From Pasteurella dagmatis (GTDB lineage: Bacteria; Pseudomonadota; Gammaproteobacteria; Enterobacterales; Pasteurellaceae): a stretch of DNA of 64,000 bases. Below the pieces are notes generated by a model, which worked only from the letters and a program-made list of their open reading frames with translations, was not told where the DNA came from and did no database searches. This document shows, piece after piece, positions 48,177-57,008 of the stretch; positions within the stretch are counted from its first letter, which is position 1, and each line of letters opens with the position of its first letter. The stretch lies in the NCBI RefSeq assembly GCF_900186835.1, contig NZ_LT906448.1, positions 1,409,501 to 1,473,500 on the forward strand, in the 5' to 3' direction. Made by a program: the position numbers and the translations under genes.

Positions 48177-49121
48177 TTAAATAACTAATCGACAATCGAG
48201 ACAATAATGTTGAATAGGTTGATGTGCCAATAAAGCAAGTAATTGTTTCACTGCAACTTCACCCACTTGATCAAACCCTAAATCAACACTTAACACCTTA
48301 GGAAATAAGAACTGTAACAATCGGCTTTTGCCTACCCCACATACTTGGATATGTGATAAGTGTTGTTCTTGCAGATATTTTAGTGCGCCAATCGCTAAAG
48401 TATCAGTGGCACAAACAAGAGCAGAAACTTCAGGAAAAATAACCGCACTTGTGTGATTATATGCCCATTCATACCCTAATCCACCTTGTAAAGAGCAAGG
48501 TTGTAAGCTGTATTGTTGACAAAAATGTAAATATGCTTGATGACGGGCATAACCAGTAGTTGTATCTTGATCGCTCACACCTAAATAACTAATCTGACGG
48601 TGCCCTTGTCCATAAAGATGGGACATCAGCAAATTTACTGCTTTTGTATCATTATAGTAAATAGAGGAGAAAGTCGTATAATTTCTCGCAATAACAACCA
48701 TATTATGTTGCCATCCCTCTAAATCACTCTCATCTAACTCACTAAACGCAAATAAAATCACCCCATCAACACCACGTTTTTGGAAAAAGGCTAAATGCTC
48801 TCTAACTAATTCAGCCTTAAACTGGCTCTCGACAATAATGGGCTCACATTGTTGAGCATACAATAATGGTAAAACATTTGATAATACTTGATTTTCAGCA
48901 GTAGAAGACAGGCGTGTCACAATGATCCCAATCACTCGGTTAGACATACCTCTCATTGCTCTCGCTGATTTTGACGGCTGAAAACTATATTGCTCAATAA
49001 CCTCTTGTACACGTTGACGAGTTGCCTCACTAACTTTAGGATCATTATTCAGCACTCGAGAAACTGTTGATTTTCCCACCGCACTTAGTCGTGCTATATC
49101 CTTAATCGTGAGCTTGACCAT
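48177..49121 (-). CDS. treR: Trehalose operon repressor TreR (LacI family)
   Basis: The 314-residue protein has the LacI-type helix-turn-helix and hinge LTIKDIARLSAVGKSTVSRVLNNDPKVS, followed by a periplasmic-binding-protein-like effector domain (NRVIGIIVTRLSS and on). TreR of E. coli is induced by trehalose 6-phosphate. The gene lies just upstream of the treB promoter in the same direction. Its start overlaps the 3' end of bcr by 20 bases, so part of its expression may come from the bcr transcript. Two uptake signals lie inside (48443-48451, 49078-49086). Confidence 0.94.
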   Translation of the reverse strand: MVKLTIKDIARLSAVGKSTVSRVLNNDPKVSEATRQRVQEVIEQYSFQPSKSARAMRGMSNRVIGIIVTRLSSTAENQVLSNVLPLLYAQQCEPIIVESQFKAELVREHLAFFQKRGVDGVILFAFSELDESDLEGWQHNMVVIARNYTTFSSIYYNDTKAVNLLMSHLYGQGHRQISYLGVSDQDTTTGYARHQAYLHFCQQYSLQPCSLQGGLGYEWAYNHTSAVIFPEVSALVCATDTLAIGALKYLQEQHLSHIQVCGVGKSRLLQFLFPKVLSVDLGFDQVGEVAVKQLLALLAHQPIQHYCLDCRLVI

Positions 49122-50322
49122 CTGCCTTATTTAAATTCCTATAAGTTAAAAAATAATAACAACTCACCCCAATAATACTGCATAAGGCCATTGTTAATAA
49201 CATAGGCGCAGGTGTTTTCATTGGCATTAAAGCGACTAATGATCCTACAATAGCGCCTGTGCCAAAACGCACACTACCAACCATTGAATTAGCAGTTCCC
49301 GCCATTGTCGGGAATTTTTCCAAAATAGATGCCATTGCATTGGAGGAAATCAGGGGATTTTGCCCTGCAAAAATCGCTAAAAAGCACGTCATTGTCCAAA
49401 AGCCAAGATCAAGAATAGATACCATAATCAAGCCAATACCTGCGATAAATTGAATAGCTAAACCTACACGTAACATTGTTTCTGTACCCACTTTATTCAC
49501 GATTTTACCATTCAAAGCAGAGCCTATGGTCATCACACCAATATTGAGCATAAAGAAATAACCAAATTGATCAACAGGAACACCATAAAGCCCCACATAA
49601 ACAATTGATCCTGCGGTAATTAAGGCAAATAAACCACCAAAACCAAATGCTGAAGCAAACATATAGCCCAATACTTCTTTTTGCTTACACAAACTTAAAA
49701 AATTGCGTCCAACAACCCCCAATCTCAGTGGAATGCGTTTTTCTTTATGATGCGTTTCAGGAATCAAGACTAGCACCAATAAACAGGATAGAAGCCCCAT
49801 AAAACTAATCACATAAAAAATGGAATGCCAATGAAACCAAGAAACCAAATGTCCACCAATAATCGGCGCAAGTAATGGTGCAAGCATAAATACTAATGTG
49901 ATTGAAGACATAATTTTGGACAACTCATTTTTATTAAATAAATCACGTAAAATTGCGCCAACTAGTACCACGGGAGCGGCCCCAAAGAAGCCTTGCACAA
50001 AACGAAGTGCGGTAAAATTTCCGATAGACTGAATATTGGTTAAAATCAATGCAGCAATTGCACTAATCGTCACACCTAACAAAATGATCGGTTTGCGTCC
50101 ATAACTATCGCCAACAGGCCCCCAAAAAAGCTGCCCAATCGCCATTCCGGCAGCAAAGAAAGTTAAGGTATGTTGTACTTTTTCAGGTGTCACATTCAAA
50201 TCTTGCGCAATCAATAGAAACGCAGGCAGGTACATATCAACACCCAGTGGAGGAAGCATTGATAAAATACCTAAAGTAACAATAAAAATAGCGCCTACTT
50301 TCAATGGCTTTTGTTCAATCAA
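49102..50322 (-). CDS. bcr: Bcr/CflA family drug:proton antiporter (MFS)
   Basis: The 406-residue (chosen start) 12-helix major facilitator has GVDMYLPAFLLIAQDLNVTPEKVQ and the motif-A sequence GPVGDSYGRKPIILLG, as in Bcr (bicyclomycin, sulfonamide export). A TTG at 50322 is chosen: AAGGA lies 7 bases before it and the family N-terminus begins here. The longer ORF from 50397 would overlap rsuA by 71 bases and add 25 unrelated residues. It follows rsuA closely and overlaps treR by 20 bases. Substrate is inferred only. Internal uptake signal at 50005-50013. Confidence 0.88.
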   Translation of the reverse strand: MIEQKPLKVGAIFIVTLGILSMLPPLGVDMYLPAFLLIAQDLNVTPEKVQHTLTFFAAGMAIGQLFWGPVGDSYGRKPIILLGVTISAIAALILTNIQSIGNFTALRFVQGFFGAAPVVLVGAILRDLFNKNELSKIMSSITLVFMLAPLLAPIIGGHLVSWFHWHSIFYVISFMGLLSCLLVLVLIPETHHKEKRIPLRLGVVGRNFLSLCKQKEVLGYMFASAFGFGGLFALITAGSIVYVGLYGVPVDQFGYFFMLNIGVMTIGSALNGKIVNKVGTETMLRVGLAIQFIAGIGLIMVSILDLGFWTMTCFLAIFAGQNPLISSNAMASILEKFPTMAGTANSMVGSVRFGTGAIVGSLVALMPMKTPAPMLLTMALCSIIGVSCYYFLTYRNLNKADGQAHD

Positions 50323-50326
50323 AATA

Positions 50327-51028
50327 TCATCCTTTATTGAAACTATTAATTTCTTGTTCAGAAAGAGAACGATATCCTCCCTCTTCAAGGGTTTCATCTA
50401 GTTCAATACAGCCAATTTTCCAACGATGTAACCCTACCACTTTATTACCCAAAGCGGCAAACATACGTTTTACTTGATGATAACGCCCTTCACTAATAGT
50501 TAAATTCACATTGTAATCATCTAGAATTTCTAATTTTGCAGGTTTAGTGAGTTCTTTCTCTCCACGTAATAAAATCCCAGCCTCACACGCTTGTTGATAA
50601 TTGCTTTCGATAGGATCGGCTAATGTCACTAGATAAGTTTTCTCGCAATGGTGTTTTGGAGAGGTAATACGATGCGACCATTGTCCATCATCAGTTAATA
50701 GTACAAGACCTGTAGTGTCTACATCTAAGCGCCCTGCGCTATGTAATTTAGTTGAAAGTGGATAATCAAAAAACTGATAAATTGTTGGATAATCACCATC
50801 ATCGTGCGAGCACACATAACCTTGTGGTTTATATAACATAATGTATTGCCCTTCCTCAATCCAAGTGAGCAACTCACCATCAAAGCAAATTTCATCTTCA
50901 GAATTGACTTTCACTGAGCCATTTTTTTCCACTTTTCCATTCATTGTAACCGCACTTTGTTTCAATACTTTATTGGCTTGTGAACGTGTTAATCCTGTAC
51001 TTTCTGCTAAAAACTTATCTAATCGCAT
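50327..51028 (-). CDS. rsuA: 16S rRNA pseudouridine(516) synthase
   Basis: The 233-residue protein has an N-terminal S4 RNA-binding domain (MRLDKFLAESTGLTRSQANKVL) and the catalytic domain with the aspartate in SAGRLDVDTTGLVLLTDDG. KPQGYVCS and EGRYHQVKRMFAALGNKV are family motifs. It modifies U516 of 16S rRNA. bcr starts five bases beyond its stop, so the two are co-transcribed; in H. influenzae I recall the same pairing (HI1243-HI1242). Internal uptake signal at 50949-50957. Confidence 0.95.
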   Translation of the reverse strand: MRLDKFLAESTGLTRSQANKVLKQSAVTMNGKVEKNGSVKVNSEDEICFDGELLTWIEEGQYIMLYKPQGYVCSHDDGDYPTIYQFFDYPLSTKLHSAGRLDVDTTGLVLLTDDGQWSHRITSPKHHCEKTYLVTLADPIESNYQQACEAGILLRGEKELTKPAKLEILDDYNVNLTISEGRYHQVKRMFAALGNKVVGLHRWKIGCIELDETLEEGGYRSLSEQEINSFNKG

Positions 51029-51140
51029 TTTATATCTTAATCTTTCAAATCATAAACGCTCATATTCTACTACGTTTCATATCCAAAGTGAGATATTTTC
51101 CAAACTAAGCAATAGTACTTTGTAACTAAAATATTAATAC

Positions 51141-51182
51141 TGTGTTTTAGCTCACATTTTTTATTCCTATTTTCTTTATAAT
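51141..51182 (+). promoter_or_regulatory. CRP-dependent promoter of maeB
   Basis: TGTGTTTTAGCTCACA (51141-51156) matches the CRP consensus at 9 of 10 bases, and a perfect TATAAT lies at 51177-51182. With a start near 51189, the CRP centre is at about -40.5, the class II position. No good -35 is present, as expected for an activator-dependent promoter. Confidence 0.7.
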
Positions 51183-51227
51183 AGATCATCCAAATATTTA
51201 TTTATTCACCAACAAGAGGACTCTTTT

Positions 51228-53504
51228 ATGGATGCACAATTACGCCAAGCTGCTCTCGATTTTCACGAGTATCCAACCCCTGGGAAAATTGAAGTTAGCC
51301 CAACTAAATCGCTCGCAACTCAACGTGATTTAGCGTTAGCTTATTCGCCTGGCGTTGCCGTACCTTGCCTTGAAATTCAAGCAGATCCATCCGCCTCTTA
51401 CCGTTATACATCACGTGGTAATTTAGTAGCAGTAATTTCTAATGGTACTGCAGTTTTAGGATTAGGTAATATCGGTGCACTTGCAGGTAAACCTGTGATG
51501 GAAGGAAAAGGTGTACTATTCAAAAAATTTGCTGGAGTTAACGTATTTGATATTGAAATTGATGAAAAAGATCCCGATAAATTAGTTGATATTATTGCCT
51601 CACTTGAACCTACTTTTGGCGGGATTAATTTAGAAGATATTAAAGCGCCTGAATGTTTTTACATTGAGCAAAAACTGCGTGAAAGAATGAAAATTCCAGT
51701 CTTCCACGACGACCAGCACGGTACTGCAATTATCAGCGCAGCAGCAATTATAAACGGCCTGCGCATCGTGAAAAAAGATATTGCGAAAGTAAAATTAGTG
51801 GCATCTGGTGCTGGTGCAGCATCCATCGCCTGTTTAAATTTATTAGTAAGCCTTGGTTTACCACGTGAAAATATTATTGTATGTGACTCAAAAGGCGTTA
51901 TCTTCCACGGCCGTGATGAGCGCATGGATGAAACCAAAAAACTGTATGCTATTGAAGATAACGGTAAACGTACTTTAGCTGAGGTCATTAATGATGCGGA
52001 TATTTTCCTCGGATGTTCAGCAGCAGGCACATTAACACAAGAAATGGTAAAAACAATGGCTGCAAATCCATTAATTCTTGCGTTAGCAAACCCTGAACCT
52101 GAAATATTACCACCGCTAGCAAAAGCTGTTCGCCCAGATGCGATTGTTTGTACTGGTCGCTCTGACTATCCAAACCAAGTGAATAACGTACTGTGTTTCC
52201 CATTCATTTTCCGTGGTGCTTTAGATGTCAGTGCAACTGCCATTAATGAGGAAATGAAACTCGCAGCAGTGCACGCTATTGCTGATCTTGCCCTCGCAGA
52301 GCAAAGTGAAGTGGTGACATCTGCTTACGGTGAAACAGAATTATCTTTTGGTCCAGAATACCTTATTCCAAAACCATTTGATCCGCGTTTGATCGTAAAA
52401 ATTGCCCCTGCAGTCGCAAAAGCAGCAATGAATTCAGGTGTAGCAACTCGTCCTATTGAAGATTTTGATGCTTATGTAGAAAAACTCACACAGTTTGTTT
52501 ACAAAACAAACTTATTTATGAAACCTGTTTTCGCACAAGCCAAACAAAACAAAAAACGTGTTCTCTTAACAGATGGAGAGGAATCTCGTGTCTTACACGC
52601 CGTGCAAGAAATTGCTACTTTAGATATTGCAAACCCTGTATTGTTAGGTCGCCCAAATGTAATTGAGCAAAAAATCAAACAATTAGGCTTACACATCCAA
52701 GCTGGGCGTGACTTCGAGTTAGTGGATATAGAAAATAATCCATACTATGAAGAATGTTGGACTGCTTACTACAATTCACATAAACGTCAAGGTATCACAC
52801 CAGCAGGGGCAAAACGCAAAATGTTACACAACCCAACTGTCATTGGTGCCACCTTATTATCACTCGGCAAAGCAGATGCGATGCTATGTGGCTTAGTGGG
52901 ACCTTACTCATCACACCTTGATAACGTCAAAGCTATTTTAGGTGTACAATCTTGTATTAAAACACCAGCGACAGTAAATGGGCTTGTGCTACCAACGGGC
53001 AACCTATTCATCACTGATACTTTTGTAAACCAAAATCCAACTGCGGAAGAATTAGCTGAAATCACGATTATGGCAGCCAATGAAATTCGTCGTTTCGGTA
53101 TTGAGCCACAAATTGCGTTAGTATCACACTCTAACTATGGCACTTTTGATGACCCAAGTGCGGTTAAAATGCGTGAAGTTTTAGCGTTAGTGAAAGCACA
53201 AGCACCAGAGCTAATTATTGACGGTGAAATGCATTGTGATGTGGCACTAAATGAAAAACTTCGCAATACCATTATGCCTGATAGCCCAATTAAAGGTGCC
53301 GCAAACTTATTAGTCATGCCAAATATGGAAGCCGCACGTATTAGTTTGAATTTACTTCAAGGTACTGCAACGCCAATCACCGTGGGACCAATTTTAATGG
53401 GCATCAATAAACCAACGCACATTTTAACTTCTGCCTCTTCTGTACGTCGTATCATCAATATGGTGGCAATTGCCGCAGCAAATGTTGAAAGTACTTGCAG
53501 ATAA
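51228..53504 (+). CDS. maeB: NADP-dependent malic enzyme (MaeB type)
   Basis: Converts malate to pyruvate and CO2 with NADPH. The 758-residue protein has a malic-enzyme half ([48 protein letters not shown]) and a C-terminal phosphotransacetylase-like regulatory half (from about residue 430; [26 protein letters not shown]). Length matches E. coli MaeB (759). The transacetylase half senses acetyl-CoA in E. coli. A CRP-like promoter precedes it, and a terminator follows. Internal uptake signal at 53156-53164. Confidence 0.97.
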   Translation: MDAQLRQAALDFHEYPTPGKIEVSPTKSLATQRDLALAYSPGVAVPCLEIQADPSASYRYTSRGNLVAVISNGTAVLGLGNIGALAGKPVMEGKGVLFKKFAGVNVFDIEIDEKDPDKLVDIIASLEPTFGGINLEDIKAPECFYIEQKLRERMKIPVFHDDQHGTAIISAAAIINGLRIVKKDIAKVKLVASGAGAASIACLNLLVSLGLPRENIIVCDSKGVIFHGRDERMDETKKLYAIEDNGKRTLAEVINDADIFLGCSAAGTLTQEMVKTMAANPLILALANPEPEILPPLAKAVRPDAIVCTGRSDYPNQVNNVLCFPFIFRGALDVSATAINEEMKLAAVHAIADLALAEQSEVVTSAYGETELSFGPEYLIPKPFDPRLIVKIAPAVAKAAMNSGVATRPIEDFDAYVEKLTQFVYKTNLFMKPVFAQAKQNKKRVLLTDGEESRVLHAVQEIATLDIANPVLLGRPNVIEQKIKQLGLHIQAGRDFELVDIENNPYYEECWTAYYNSHKRQGITPAGAKRKMLHNPTVIGATLLSLGKADAMLCGLVGPYSSHLDNVKAILGVQSCIKTPATVNGLVLPTGNLFITDTFVNQNPTAEELAEITIMAANEIRRFGIEPQIALVSHSNYGTFDDPSAVKMREVLALVKAQAPELIIDGEMHCDVALNEKLRNTIMPDSPIKGAANLLVMPNMEAARISLNLLQGTATPITVGPILMGINKPTHILTSASSVRRIINMVAIAAANVESTCR

Positions 53505-53508
53505 AAAT

Positions 53509-53536
53509 AAAAAGGGTGGAAATTCCACCCTTTTTC
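53509..53536 (+). terminator. Terminator after maeB
   Basis: AAAAGGGTGGAA and TTCCACCCTTTT form a perfect stem over 53509-53536, followed by T residues, directly after the maeB stop. Confidence 0.92.
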
Positions 53537-53590
53537 TTCTCAAGAAAATATGAAAAATTTCGCTTAATGATGCAAAATCAATCAGAAATA

Positions 53591-53619
53591 ATGATCTTAA
53601 TCAAATTTTCTGTTAAAAT
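53591..53619 (+). promoter_or_regulatory. sodA promoter with overlapping FNR-like box
   Basis: ATGATCTTAATCAA (53591-53604) matches the FNR consensus at 9 of 10 bases. An extended -10 element TGTTAAAAT (TAAAAT at 53614-53619) follows. FNR would be centred at about -28, over the -35 area, which fits repression without oxygen. Confidence 0.5.
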
Positions 53620-53678
53620 CTTGTTACTTTTTTGGCAATTCTGCCACCCTACTTTTACTCAAATAAAGGAAATTTACT

Positions 53679-54323
53679 ATGGCTTATACTCTACCAGAAC
53701 TTGGTTATGCTTATGATGCATTAGAACCACATTTCGATGCGATGACAATGGAAATTCACCATTCTAAACATCATCAAGCCTATATTAACAACGCTAACGC
53801 AGCATTAGAAAGCTTACCAGAATTAGCACAAGGCTGCCCAGGTCAATTATTAACTAAACTAGCAGAAGTGCCTACAGATAAATTCACTGTATTACGTAAC
53901 AACGTAGGCGGTCACTTAAACCACACTCTTTTCTGGAAAAGTTTGAAAAAAGGTACAACATTACAAGGTGCTTTAAAAGACGCTATCGAACGTGATTTTG
54001 GTTCAGTAGAAACATTCCAAGCTGAATTTGAAAAAGCAGCAGCTACTCGTTTCGGCTCTGGTTGGGCTTGGTTAGTATTACAAGAGAATGGCAAATTAGC
54101 TGTAGTTTCAACAGCAAACCAAGACTCACCTGTAATGGGAAAAGAAATCGCGGGGTGTGAAGGCTACCCATTATTAGGTTTAGATGTTTGGGAGCACGCT
54201 TATTACTTGAAATTCCAAAACCGCCGTCCGGACTACATTAAAGAATTCTGGAACGTTGTAAACTGGGATTTTGTTGCAGAACGTTTTGAGAAAAAAACCG
54301 AGCACTGCAACTGTTCAAAATAA
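53679..54323 (+). CDS. sodA: Manganese superoxide dismutase
   Basis: Removes superoxide in the cytoplasm. The 214-residue protein has metal ligands in [13 protein letters not shown] (His27 region), [10 protein letters not shown], and [11 protein letters not shown] (Asp and His). The Mn-type markers GSGWAWLV and [10 protein letters not shown] are present. AAAGGAAATTTACT precedes the ATG. It ends with an unusual cysteine-containing tail (EHCNCSK). The upstream FNR-like site suggests lower expression without oxygen. Confidence 0.97.
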   Translation: MAYTLPELGYAYDALEPHFDAMTMEIHHSKHHQAYINNANAALESLPELAQGCPGQLLTKLAEVPTDKFTVLRNNVGGHLNHTLFWKSLKKGTTLQGALKDAIERDFGSVETFQAEFEKAAATRFGSGWAWLVLQENGKLAVVSTANQDSPVMGKEIAGCEGYPLLGLDVWEHAYYLKFQNRRPDYIKEFWNVVNWDFVAERFEKKTEHCNCSK

Positions 54324-54350
54324 TTGCGCTCGAACATTCTAGCAGCGTAT

Positions 54351-54377
54351 AAAAATCCCCTCATCAAGGGGATTTTT
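54351..54377 (+). terminator. Terminator after sodA
   Basis: AAAAATCCCC (54351-54360) and GGGGATTTTT (54368-54377) form a perfect 10-bp stem with a 7-base loop. Confidence 0.92.
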
Positions 54378-54433
54378 ACATTTAGAGTAGCAAATTTATT
54401 TTAGATAAATTTTAACCGCACTTTTCTCTAGTT

Positions 54434-54497
54434 TATGAAGTAGATCACATTAATCTGCTAAAAATGAGTAGAGATACAGCGCTATTTTTTCTACAAT
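54434..54497 (+). promoter_or_regulatory. CRP-dependent promoter of cpdB
   Basis: TATGAAGTAGATCACA (54434-54449) matches the CRP consensus at 9 of 10 bases. TACAAT at 54492-54497 (5 of 6) is a good -10, with TAGAGA (54469-54474) 17 bases before it. CRP is then centred near -62, the class I position. Confidence 0.62.
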
Positions 54498-54537
54498 TAA
54501 ATCCTTTATACCCTACTTATTTATCGAGGAGTCATTT

Positions 54538-56508
54538 ATGGATAGAAGACGTTTTCTGCAATTAGGTGCTTGCAGTATTTTAACTTTTACCGCATCTAAA
54601 TATGTTTTTGCCACCCCTAACAATTCAGCATCACTTCGAGTGATCGCAACCACTGACTTACACAGTTTTTTAACAGATTTTGACTATTATAAAGATGCGC
54701 CTACTGAAAAATTTGGTTTTACCCGTGCCGCAACTTTAATCAGACAAGCTCGCAAGGAAGTAAAGAACAGCATTTTAGTTGATAATGGTGACTTGATTCA
54801 AGGTAACCCAATTGCTGACTACCAAGCAGCAAAAGGTTATAAAGAAGGTAAAGCGAACCCTGCTATCGAAGTGTTAAATGCAATGCATTACGATGTAGGC
54901 ACATTAGGTAACCATGAATTTAACTATGGTTTAAAATACTTAGATGATGCAATCGCAGAAGCAAAATTCCCAATCATTAACGCAAACGTAGTGAAAGCTG
55001 AATCAGGCGAACCACGTTACCAACCTTATGTGATCCAAGAAAAAGGCATTATGGATGCTAATGGTCAATTGCAAGTCGTAAAAATCGGTTATATCGGTTT
55101 TGTGCCACCACAAGTTATGGTGTGGGATAAAGCGCATTTAGAAGGTCATGTATTAGCACATGATATCAAGAAAACTGCGGAAAAATATGTGCCAGTGTTA
55201 AAAGAAAAAGGTGCAGATATCATCATTGCTTTAGCACACACAGGGCCATCTGACGAGCCATATAGAGAAGGGGCTGAAAACTCCGCATTCTATCTGGCAG
55301 ACGTGAAAGGCATCGATACAATCATTTTCGGTCATTCGCACCGTTTATTCCCAAACAAAGAATTTGCTAAATCACCAAATGTAGATATCTCAAAAGGTAC
55401 AGTGAAAGGTGTACCTGAAAGTATGGCAGGTTATTGGGGGAACAACATCAGCGTTGTTGACTTAGAGCTTGCACAACATGGCGATAAATGGGTTGTTGTA
55501 GATGGTAAGGCGGAGCTTAGACCAATCTATGATAATGAGAAAAAAGTTGCAATTGCACAATCAGACGATGAAATGAATGCAATTCTTGCCCCAGTTCACG
55601 ATGCAACTCGTCAATTCGTTGCTCAGCCAATTGGTAAAGCAACCGACAATATGTACAGTTACCTTGCTCTCGTGCAAGATGACCCAACAGTACAAATCGT
55701 AAACCAAGCTCAAAAAGCATATGCTGAAAATGTAGTGAAAAACTTACCTGAATTGGCAGGCTTACCTGTATTAAGTGCAGGTGCACCATTTAAAGCGGGT
55801 GGACGTAAAAATGATCCTACAGGTTATACTGAAGTAGATAAGGGTGATTTAACCTTCCGTAACGCAGCAGACTTATACCTCTATCCAAACACATTAGTGA
55901 TCGTTAAAGTCACTGGTGCACAATTAAAAGAATGGTTAGAATGCAGCGCAGGTATGTTTAAACAAATAGACCCAACAAACGATCAACCACAAAGCCTATT
56001 AGATTGGACAGGTTTCCGTACCTATAACTTTGACGTCATTGACGGTGTACAATATCAATTCGATATTACCAAACCAGCACGTTATAATGGGGATTGTAAA
56101 TTAATTAATGATAAAGCTGAGCGAGTAATCAACTTAACTTATCAAGGTAAACCAGTCGATCCAAAAGCAGAGTTCTTAATTGCAACTAATAACTACCGAG
56201 CATACAGTGGTAAATTCCCAGGAACAGGCGATAAACACATCGTATTTGCAGCACCAGATGAAAACCGTCAAATTTTGGCGAACTACATCACTGAGGAAAG
56301 TAAAGTACACGGTCATGTGAGCCCAAGTGCAGATAAAAACTGGCGTATTGCACCAATCAATAGCAAAGTTAAATTAGATGTTCGTTTTGAAACTTCACCA
56401 AGTGAAAAAGCAAAACAGTTCATCCAAGAAAAATCACAATATGCAGTCAACTTTGTGGGTACTGATGAAATTGGTTTCGCTGTATACCAAGTGGATTTTT
56501 CAAAATAA
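54538..56508 (+). CDS. cpdB: 2',3'-cyclic-nucleotide 2'-phosphodiesterase / 3'-nucleotidase
   Basis: Periplasmic enzyme that hydrolyses 2',3'-cyclic nucleotides and 3'-nucleotides so nucleosides can be taken up. The 656-residue protein has a twin-arginine-like signal ([20 protein letters not shown]), the metal motifs [44 protein letters not shown] and FGHSHRLFP, and a 5'-nucleotidase C-terminal domain ([29 protein letters not shown]). GAGGAGTCATTT precedes the ATG. Length fits CpdB (647 aa in E. coli). The CRP site fits control by cAMP. Confidence 0.95.
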   Translation: MDRRRFLQLGACSILTFTASKYVFATPNNSASLRVIATTDLHSFLTDFDYYKDAPTEKFGFTRAATLIRQARKEVKNSILVDNGDLIQGNPIADYQAAKGYKEGKANPAIEVLNAMHYDVGTLGNHEFNYGLKYLDDAIAEAKFPIINANVVKAESGEPRYQPYVIQEKGIMDANGQLQVVKIGYIGFVPPQVMVWDKAHLEGHVLAHDIKKTAEKYVPVLKEKGADIIIALAHTGPSDEPYREGAENSAFYLADVKGIDTIIFGHSHRLFPNKEFAKSPNVDISKGTVKGVPESMAGYWGNNISVVDLELAQHGDKWVVVDGKAELRPIYDNEKKVAIAQSDDEMNAILAPVHDATRQFVAQPIGKATDNMYSYLALVQDDPTVQIVNQAQKAYAENVVKNLPELAGLPVLSAGAPFKAGGRKNDPTGYTEVDKGDLTFRNAADLYLYPNTLVIVKVTGAQLKEWLECSAGMFKQIDPTNDQPQSLLDWTGFRTYNFDVIDGVQYQFDITKPARYNGDCKLINDKAERVINLTYQGKPVDPKAEFLIATNNYRAYSGKFPGTGDKHIVFAAPDENRQILANYITEESKVHGHVSPSADKNWRIAPINSKVKLDVRFETSPSEKAKQFIQEKSQYAVNFVGTDEIGFAVYQVDFSK

Positions 56509-56526
56509 TCCATTTTCTCACTCAAT

Positions 56527-56560
56527 TAAAAGCAAAGCGTGATTTACGCTTTGCTTTTTT
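56527..56560. terminator. Bidirectional terminator after cpdB
   Basis: AAAAGCAAAGCGT pairs with ACGCTTTGCTTTT around a 5-base loop (56528-56558), followed by T residues. It also ends the convergent minus-strand operon, whose last stop codon (56559) touches the hairpin. Confidence 0.88.
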
Positions 56561-56996
56561 ATATCCAACGTCTCACTTTTTGTTTATAAGAGCGGTATTC
56601 TTCTCCAAACAATTTTTCTAGCACTTTTTCTTCTGGCTTAATTTGAAGTTGCGTGATACTAAAAAGAAAAACAATTAAAAAAATGACCGCACTTAAGCTA
56701 CCAAGCCAGAGCCCCCACGCCAATAAAAGCAATGCTAAACTTAAATACATTGGGTTTCGGCTAAACCGATACACACCACTGACAACCAGCTGACTGGCTT
56801 TTTCTAACGCAATGGGATCAACAGTGGTTTTTGCCTGCCAAAATTGCCAAAGGCTCAGTGTGCCAATTGCACCGCTACAAACAAATAGCAATGCAATTGT
56901 CCATAAATAACGAGGGAATGAATAAACAGGCGGTAAAAACCACATTACAGTAGCACAAGCTAGAAAAATTACTGGCGGGGGAATGCGAAATTTCAT
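56559..56996 (-). CDS. Small membrane methyltransferase, isoprenylcysteine carboxyl methyltransferase-like
   Basis: About 145 residues with four membrane helices. The C-terminal half has the family signature: VVSGVYRFSRNPMYLSLALLLLAWG, then EEKVLEKLFGEEYRSYKQKVRRWI, where the SRNPMYL and EEYxxY elements form the S-adenosylmethionine site in this superfamily (ICMT/PEMT/NnrU-like). The substrate is unknown in bacteria. A GTG at 57008 adjoins the stop of the J-like gene; the ATG at 56996, with GTGAG 7 bases before it, is preferred. It is the last gene of the hscC operon. Confidence 0.82.
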   Translation of the reverse strand: MKFRIPPPVIFLACATVMWFLPPVYSFPRYLWTIALLFVCSGAIGTLSLWQFWQAKTTVDPIALEKASQLVVSGVYRFSRNPMYLSLALLLLAWGLWLGSLSAVIFLIVFLFSITQLQIKPEEKVLEKLFGEEYRSYKQKVRRWI

Positions 56997-57008
56997 TAAT
57001 AAACTCAC

